In this document: positions 58,401 to 64,000 of the stretch, one piece after another
How the letters are laid out: every line of letters begins with the position of its first letter
Numbering within the stretch: position 1 is the first letter of the stretch
Source of the DNA: Deuterostichococcus epilithicus
Lineage: Eukaryota; Chlorophyta; Trebouxiophyceae; Prasiolales; Stichococcaceae
NCBI GenBank assembly: GCA_033439295.1
Contig: JAVTLE010000017.1
Location: 806,001-870,000, forward strand
DNA length: 64,000 nucleotides
Direction of reading: 5' to 3'
Made by a program: the position numbers and the translations under genes
The notes under the pieces: model-generated
What the model was told of the DNA's origin: nothing
What the model saw: only the letters and a program-made list of their open reading frames with translations
The model's database searches: none

Positions 58401-61400
58401 CTTGTCACGGATGAGAGCAGGCGCCTCACCCAACGCGAATCACCATCGAGCTGCAGGCGACCTGACCCAGCTGCTGGACCCGGGCATGCGGCTGAGCTTC
58501 GGGGTGGAGCTGGACGACGGCGGGTCTGCGGCCAAGCGGGCCGCCGCCAACATGCGCAGCACGCTAGTGCGCGCTTCTGGGCGCTTCCACTCGAAGCTCG
58601 AATGACTTCGCATGCGATCTTGTGCGCCGCTCGGAGATGCCAATGCGAGGTTGTGAGCAGCTTCTGGACTGAAGGCGCTGGCGCATGCAAAGTTGTTGTA
58701 ACCACCTGCCGGTACTGCAGCAGGGCGCACGCACAGCCCAGGGCGCCTTGCACTCCCTTGGATGCTTCCTTGTTCCAAGGCAGTACACTGCGCTTTGAAC
58801 ATGGGTGTACATCCCATATGAAAAGCTCACCTTCCCTACTCTGTGGTGAGCAGGAGGCGGTTCGGGCGCGGCGGCAAGCCGCCGGCGCCACGGCCACCAT
58901 GGGCTTCTCTGGCAGCTTCTCCGTGGGCATCAGCCTCAACGACAAGCTTTCTGCGTCGCAGTACTCGCTCGGTGAGGGGTTCGAGCAGTTGAGAGGCCTC
59001 TCGGGTGCTGTCGGCACCACTCGTACTCGCTGGTTGTTTCAGGGTTGGAAGGGGTCAGGTGCTGCGCCTGCGATTCTATACAGCGCAGCGGTTGGGCTGC
59101 TGGTTGCCTCCACAAACGCAACCAGACCTGCTGCTGTTTGGAGTGCTGCCAAGGCTTGTCCCCCTTTGCAATAAATGCAGTATTTGTTAACCCCGGTGGC
59201 CCTTTGAACACTGTTTGAAGCGTAAGGCTGCTGGATGTGCAGGCGCATCGCTGGGGGAGGAGTCCCTGGGCATGGAGCCGGGCGGCGGCCCTGTAGCGGG
59301 CGGCTACCAGACCACCCTGGAGCTGGCGGGCGCGGCGGAGTCGCAGCCGGTGCAGGTGTTGTTGCTTGACCCACCGCACATCATTGAGAGGCTGCATGCA
59401 GACTGCAGTCGCACATGTTGCGCATGAGCTGCAGTTGGCCTGGCTGGTCGTATGTTTGTGGCAGACTTGTGGCAGACTTGTGTCGGGCTATTAGTGGGTG
59501 CAGTAGACTAGAGAATTGTAGTCTCAACTTGCTCCTCTCGTAGGGGATCTCCATTCTAGTTTTTCTCGTAGATCAGCAGGAGTTCCTTAGGAGAGGAGCA
59601 GCTCGAGATTCAAGTTTTCATCCCGCTGCACGAACTGAAAACAGGTGGAGGCGCCGGCAGGTGCTGCTGACGACACATTCTGCTCACAAGGGACGATGGA
59701 CTGGACCGGCGCAACGAAAGCGAACGGAGTGCAATGAAGTGTCTCCTACCCTTCCAGGACGAGCTGGATGAAGTCGAGGCGCCGGTGGGCGCTGCTGACG
59801 ACGCACTGTTGACAGAGGATGACGCGCTGGACCGGCACCCGGCGCTGCTGCCGGCGGTGCAACTCGTGGAGCGGGCCGCCGCACTGTGGGAGGCCGCCGG
59901 CGGCCGCGCCCCAGGCAAGTCATGCAGTGATATGGTATAATTTGAGCACTGCCTCTGAAGTCAGGTGCAGCTGCAGACTGCTGGCGGTGCAGCTGCAGAA
60001 GCGGGCGCCGTGGGAGGCTGGCTGCAGGCGGCCGCGACCAGGGCAAGAGACAGAGAACCTTGGAGTTCTGGGTGATGCCTTGACAGCTCGAGCATCGATA
60101 GCAATCAAAACAGTTAGACGGGGCAGATGCATGGCATCGACCGTTGCGTGACTGGTGGCTGCGATGCCACGCAGGTGGCAGCATGCCGGAGTGGCTGACG
60201 GTCATCCATGCGGCGCTCGCCACCTCGGCTACGCCCCACGCATCGCGCCTGTTCCTGGTGAAGGTGTGGCCTCCTCACCTCCAGGGTTCACCGTCGAGGG
60301 CAATGGCAAAATCGGGCACAACAACTGGAACTTGTTTCGGTCGGGAGCAAGTTGGCGCCCACCGTGAAGACTGCACGCTGCGCAGCATCTTGCGGGCCGC
60401 TCGCCCCTGTGTCTTGCATAGCTGGCCGCAGCTAAACCGATGCGACACCGCCGGCGAAACGTTCAAAGGCCCTGGGATACGATGCACTATGCGGCAGCCC
60501 TAGACCCTTCTCAAGATTAAGACACTAAAATTTTACTGTGCAGGTCGTCCTGCATGTGGACCAGCGGCATGTGGCGCGCGTCAGAGCGGAGGCCGCCAGC
60601 ACCGCAGAGGCTGGAAGCCCCGTCGACGAAAAGGCAAACAGAGCGATTGACTTGTGCATGGCAATTTGCATGCTGCTGCTGCAGCGAGGGATCATCAAAG
60701 CCTATGTCCATCTGGCTTGCACCCCAGGACTGCATTCTAACAAGCATATTTGGTGATGTAGGTTTTGTCGCCCGTCTCTTTTACTTCGGCGGCAAGTTCT
60801 TCGGGCACACTCGCATTCAATAACTCCAATAATTAAACTTGCTGGTGCAGGACCTGCCGCCGTCCGTCTTTGGGCGCTTTGGCAGCAAGTTCTTCGGCCC
60901 GCTCATTGATGCCATCATCGGAGGCAGCACCGACCCGGCAAAGGACGGGGTGCGCTTTTTCAACTCGAATCTTCCTGCAACCTATGTAGGTACTGCACTT
61001 TGCCGAAAAGTACCTGGGCCAGCCCAGCGGGGCAGACGCGTCCATGGACATCTGCTGGCACTGGTGCTGCAGCGGCGCCCCTGCCAGCCCTGTGCAGGGA
61101 AGAGTGACTCGGCTGGAACGTCTGCGAAGCACAACCCCTCTGCTCGAGTTGGGAACTGCAGACCCTCGTTTCCATGACCAAGCAGTCAAGACATTGATGC
61201 ATCAACCTATTAATCAACTAGGCAGCAGATGTGTTAGCCATATGTGGTGGACGCCCTCTGTGCCGCTGTTGGCTGACGGGACGCAATGTGTTCCCTGTGC
61301 TCGGCTCCAGGACTCCCAACTTTGACTTTATCAATGTTGAATGCAGATGCACTATGTTCTGGTGGACGCCATCTGCGCGGCTGCCGGCTGGCGCGACGCC

Positions 61401-64000
61401 GTGTTCCCGGTGCTCAGCTCCAAGACACCGGACAAGCGGCTGCCTCCGGAGCTTGATGCACCCGCCAGTCTGCTGCTGGAGTACATCGTGAGAGCCTTGC
61501 CATCATTGAGTGCTGCCTGAAGCTTGTCAATTGCTGCATGAGGGAGGCTGGAGCCAGACAGGGCTATTACGCTGCGGGAAATGGCTGCAGTACTCGGCAC
61601 GGCCCGGTGTATGCTCACGCCTTCGATGCTGTGTCTCCTGGTACAAAGATTCCGCTGGATTCGTAGTTTTTGGTGCCGCCAATGCTGTCTTTGCACAAGC
61701 TTGGTGATGGGAAGTTGCTGTCGGGTCCTGCATGCAGCCACTCACCAGCTGCCCATGCCTGCTCACGCATCTGCAGCCTTGAAAAGACCACACATGGAAC
61801 TTTCAATACCGAATCCACCTGCAAACATTGGCAACAACAATTGGACAGCTGTCTTGGTCGTGTCGCAGGCCAAGGCGGCCTACTCTTCCTCCAGCAGCGT
61901 CGTCAACAACACCTTCACCATCGTCAAGCTGCTGCTGCAGCAGTGGCGCTACGCGGTGCCGCTGCCGGCAGACGCGCTGCTCACCCACCTGCAGGTGAGC
62001 TGGCTGTCTGCCCCTTGCCGCTCTGTGAAAGCCGGGGAATGGCAAGGTAGGGAAGATGAGCGTGCGAGCTCTGCTGAGCGCTGGAAAGCTCTGAAAGGGC
62101 AGCGCATTTGGCCTTACCCATTGTCGGCAAGCTTTGACACACCTGAACTCGATGCAAGGCACGGTCTGCAAATCCGTGCAGTGCTGCAGTCGTATGAACA
62201 GTGACAAATTCTGGTGCAGGCGCCCTTTGTGCTGCCCGGCGAGCAGGACCGAAAGGCGGTGATGAAGCAGCGCGCCGCGGCGCGCAATCAGCGCCTGGTC
62301 GGTCTGAAGCTGCTGACGGCGGGTGAATATCCAACGAAACAGCCCCCATCTCTCTCCAATATGCATGCCTCGGTGATGCGGCATGTGCCGCGCAATCAGC
62401 GCCTGATTTGCCTGAAGCTGCTGACGGCGGGTGGATGCGAGGTCCCGCACCTTCACTGCGTGTGTCTGAGTACGCTTGCCGCCAACAGCATTGCTGATGG
62501 CACACAGCAGTGTGGCAGGAGGCATGGCAGCAGTAGCGCGCTCTATCAATGCTCAGAGCTCATGCTGGATGTCATGGCATGGCTGCAGGCGTGCGGTACG
62601 GTCAGGCGCCGGCGCTGCTCACCGCGCCGGAGGGCAACGCCCTGTTGGCCGCGGTCGTCTCCAGCCTGCAGTTCAGGGGGGGCCACCGGCTGGCCGCGGG
62701 CGCTGGAGAGTGCCTCGGCTACCTGCTGGAGTCCCTCAGCCGCCTGGCAAAGGCGCCGCCGCCAGGTACATGATTTAATAGCAGTACATATGTAATCAGT
62801 CTTGAGATGATGTCACACAATGGCGACCGGCGAGTGCCTCGAGGGCTACCTGCTGGAGTCCCTCAGCCGCCCGGCCGCCAGGTAGTTTAACAATGGCACC
62901 ACATACAATCCAAATATTGGTTTTGACATGGTGTGAAACAATGGCGACGGGCGCCGGTGAGTGCCTCGATGGCTACCTGCTTGGAGTTGCTGAGCCGCCT
63001 GGCAAAGGCGCCGGCGCCAGTTGATTTGATGAGGGCTGACACCACAAGGACACTTGCTCTGACCAGCATTACGAAGGGTTGGCAGCTGGCAGAGTCCCAA
63101 GAATGCCTCGGCTGCTTGCTGATGGCGCTCGGCCGTGGGGCACAGCCGCTAGCACCGGGTGAACCGGGTGAGGGCGCCTTGTGTGTGAGGGTTCATAAAG
63201 GGTTTGATGGACACGCACTGCCGTACTTTTGCAGTAGGCAGCGTGTGGCTGCGTGGGGTGCCTGTGACCGGGCCTGTCGCTGTTGTCGCACGCAGCGCAC
63301 TTCTCGTGTATCAACTCTCCGGGATCAGTCTTGCTCCTGTGCATAAACGGGGTGCGTTCTTGTGTGCAGGGCCGGTGCCGGACGCGTCAGAACTGCTGCA
63401 AAAGCTGTTGGACGCAGCGCGGCGGAGCCTTACCGACGCCGTGCTGGTGCAGAATGACGCCAGCAGGTGACGCGTGTACCTTCAGTCTGGTTGTGACTCC
63501 CCAATCTCATAAACAGAGTCTTGCAGCATCTCCGAACTGCAATCGTCGATCATGCATCCGCAGCTTGCCCCTGTTCTGGCAATCTGAATTCGGCAAGGGT
63601 ACATCTCACAGTGGATGCCTGTTGCTGCAGAGCGGGTGTCTACAACGTGTGAGTGTGTCGTTGCTCAGATTTTGCATTCAACAAAATTCAATAGAGATGA
63701 AGCCGGCCCTTGGCGGCAGGTTCCTGCACGCTCTGGAGCGTATCTCGGCGACGTATGCGCCAGTCGTGGACGCCGTCAGCGCTCCGCTGCTCAACATCCT
63801 GCCGCGCGTGCCGGGGCAGCTCGCCAGCATGGCGCTCCAGGTGAGAGGCTGCACCAAGTTCTTGGGGGTATGCCTGCACGCCTGTGAAGAGTGCTGTCGA
63901 ATGCAGCGGCAGCAGCACATGCTGGGTCCTGGCCTCCTGCGCTCTGACAAGCGTGCCCCTCCGGCTGTGTCACGAGCGCTGACTGCTGTTTGACGTCGTG
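37291..64000 (+). CDS. PRKDC: DNA-PKcs-like giant PIKK, N-terminal HEAT-repeat portion (gene continues beyond window)
   Basis: DNA-PKcs is the large kinase that binds Ku at DNA double-strand breaks during non-homologous end joining. The assignment rests on many exons matching the animal protein in order. Exon 1 (37291-37507) starts MDAVQCRTLLASLLEFGSNA and includes LFDAQIGVFRFIRTSIAAQ, like the animal N-terminus. Later strong blocks are LPQLSGFYRLICTAMQLAEA (44.2 kb), LQYEPLAVIAVATLERWERQ (45.4 kb), VALPFDIGRLVFWLDPLLPQ (47.1 kb), RLFDRLNHPNAYQR (48.7 kb), ECLGYLLESLSRLAKA (62.7 kb) and HALERISATYAPVVDAVSAP (63.75 kb). More than 50 exons with short GT-AG introns are implied. FAT, kinase and FATC domains are not in the window, so the identification depends on the HEAT region. 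Several exon ends were not resolved, and stray stops could hide errors. Confidence 0.85.
42893..43343 (+). repeat. Four tandem copies of one DNA-PKcs exon start
   Basis: The exon starting near 43286 (GQQWRRELYDALLQAVVG) is preceded by three decayed copies at about 42893-42934, 43011-43068 and 43147-43207, with a period of about 135 bases. Copy 3 retains GCACAGG(C/T)GGGCGCGGGGCAGC and differs little from the exon. Copies 1 and 2 are more diverged. Confidence 0.8.
44714..44891 (+). repeat. Duplicated exon end (44.7 and 44.8 kb)
   Basis: The exon end 44714-44766 (GCGCTGCAGCTGCTGCTGTC...) is repeated at 44839-44891 with roughly 85 percent identity by eye. Both copies end in a CAGGCGC(C/G)CC stretch. 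Confidence 0.75.
46596..46619 (+). repeat. Interstitial telomere-like motif
   Basis: TTAGGG followed by TTTTAG and TTTTAGGGTTTT lies in a DNA-PKcs intron. The units fit TTTTAGGG, the telomeric repeat of Chlamydomonas-type algae, with one two-base deletion, better than TTTAGGG. Confidence 0.5.
46705..46771 (+). repeat. 20-base perfect direct repeat in a DNA-PKcs intron
   Basis: CAAATGTTGTCGAAGAGAGT occurs at 46705-46724 and again at 46752-46771, 47 bases apart. The first bases after each copy differ. Confidence 0.85.
54125..54197. repeat. Near-perfect 33-base-pair hairpin in a DNA-PKcs intron
   Basis: Arms 54125-54157 and 54165-54197 pair at about 30 of 33 positions around a 7-base loop. This is the tightest hairpin in the window. 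Confidence 0.85.
54472..54645 (+). repeat. Exon end plus donor site duplicated
   Basis: The exon tail 54472-54535 (SPAQPAFGFVLDSYVSLLGTR, donor AG|GTGCATG) is repeated at about 54579-54645 (PAQSSSSFVLNPYVSLLNIR, AG|GTGCCC). The frame stays open in the copy and the donor is kept, so it might be used as an alternative donor. Confidence 0.75.
56390..56640 (+). repeat. Tandem copies of a DNA-PKcs exon tail
   Basis: The exon stretch 56405-56450 (AWAHIFERPSIPQSL) is followed by shorter copies at about 56478-56520, 56563-56578 and 56618-56640, each beginning around CATTGCATGG(T/G) or TCATGGGCGCACATCTT. Confidence 0.65.
59640..60050 (+). repeat. Copies of the 59.8 kb exon on both sides
   Basis: The first part of the exon (59770-59840) is copied upstream at about 59645-59705. 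The last part (59845-59925) is copied downstream at about 59965-60050. The exon is therefore flanked by a degraded left half and a degraded right half of itself. Confidence 0.75.
61237..61440 (+). repeat. Duplicate of the 61.35 kb exon in the preceding intron
   Basis: 61245-61318 resembles 61361-61432: both run through GTGGACGCC(C/A)TCTG, GT(G/C)TTCCC(T/G)GTGCTC and CTCCA. The copy has lost the frame. Confidence 0.75.
62282..62438 (+). repeat. Duplicated exon end at 62.3/62.4 kb
   Basis: 62282-62328 and 62390-62436 match at about 42 of 47 positions and include the GCGGGTG donor in both copies. Confidence 0.8.
62695..63165 (+). repeat. Four tandem copies of an exon tail at 62.7-63.2 kb
   Basis: The coding copy 62695-62768 (AGECLGYLLESLSRLAKAPP) is followed by degraded units at about 62826-62884, 62945-63022 and 63099-63165. 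Units 2 and 3 share an upstream flank as well (ACAATGGCGAC(C/G)GGCG), so the repeated unit includes intron sequence. The period is about 120-150 bases. Confidence 0.8.
63846..64000 (+). other. DNA-PKcs intron at the right edge
   Basis: After CAG|GTGAGAGG at 63841 the sequence is intronic to the end of the window. The next exon is not visible. Confidence 0.6.

Larger units (their letters stand above)
57600..63845 (+). other. DNA-PKcs-like exon block D: last HEAT region before the FAT domain
   Basis: Exons are about 57690-57770, 57935-58040 (CAAFAAISALVVATQTAERF), about 58455-58600 (LSFGVELDDGGSAAKRAAAN), about 58855-58973, about 59240-59355, 59758-59915 (DELDEVEAPVGAADDALLTE), about 60175-60262 (PEWLTVIHAALATSATPHAS), 60850-60950 (SVFGRFGSKFFGPLIDAIIG), about 61347-61488 (VLVDAICAAAGWRDAVFPVL), 61870-61995 (SSSVVNNTFTIVKLLLQQWR), 62220-62325, about 62592-62767, about 63370-63468 and about 63699-63840. 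The matching animal segments follow each other in the same order up to the region just before FAT. Confidence 0.78.

Noticed and set aside
37291-64000. FANCI or another HEAT-repeat repair protein as the identity of the large gene
   Set aside because: FANCI was considered because of the early helical exons, but the ordered matches from 44 to 63 kb (LSGFY, HPNAYQR, ECLGYLLE blocks) fit DNA-PKcs only.

Overview
The window is nuclear DNA of a green alga (Chlorophyta). The evidence is GC-rich, intron-dense protein genes with GT(G)(A/C)G donors, intron-containing core histone genes arranged as divergent H2A/H2B and H3/H4 pairs, a plant-type LMBR1-domain protein, and a decayed TTTTAGGG-like telomeric motif inside an intron. 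I cannot name the species. Nothing in the window looks bacterial, viral or organellar, and I see no rRNA, tRNA or CRISPR array.

Layout. 1-1 kb: the 5' exons of a 2,4-dienoyl-CoA-reductase-like SDR (minus), running off the left edge. 2.0-11.6 kb: a 16-exon LMBRD2-like multipass membrane protein (plus). 13.1-14.4 kb: ribosomal protein S13 (minus). 15.1-17.2 kb: a doubtful small gene, Ala-rich low-complexity DNA and a damaged RecN-like fragment. 17.6-18.4 kb: an unrecognised 116-residue protein (minus). 18.7-29.8 kb: a large inverted duplication. Each arm of about 2.4 kb carries one divergent H2A/H2B pair, and the arms flank a complete DNAJC11-like gene. 30.9-32.9 kb: an F-box/LRR protein (minus). 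34.1-36.0 kb: a divergent H3/H4 pair. 37.3-64.0 kb: one very large plus-strand gene that aligns exon by exon, in order, with the N-terminal half to two thirds of DNA-PKcs. Its FAT and kinase domains would lie beyond the right edge.

The most unusual feature is architectural. Introns of the two long plus-strand genes are full of degraded copies of the neighbouring exon ends, often including the splice site and sometimes in three or four tandem copies. LMBRD2 introns also hold long foldback (inverted-repeat) elements. Exon phases were checked by hand for DECR, LMBRD2, RPS13, DNAJC11 (except one uncertain exon), the 116-residue gene and all histones. The DNA-PKcs and F-box/LRR exon ends are only partly resolved.

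Functionally the genes are mostly housekeeping: chromatin (five core-histone types/copies plus possibly RecN and DNA-PKcs in DNA repair), translation (RPS13), fatty-acid oxidation, mitochondrial membrane organisation (DNAJC11) and membrane signalling (LMBRD2). I see no sign that they form one pathway beyond the paired histone genes.
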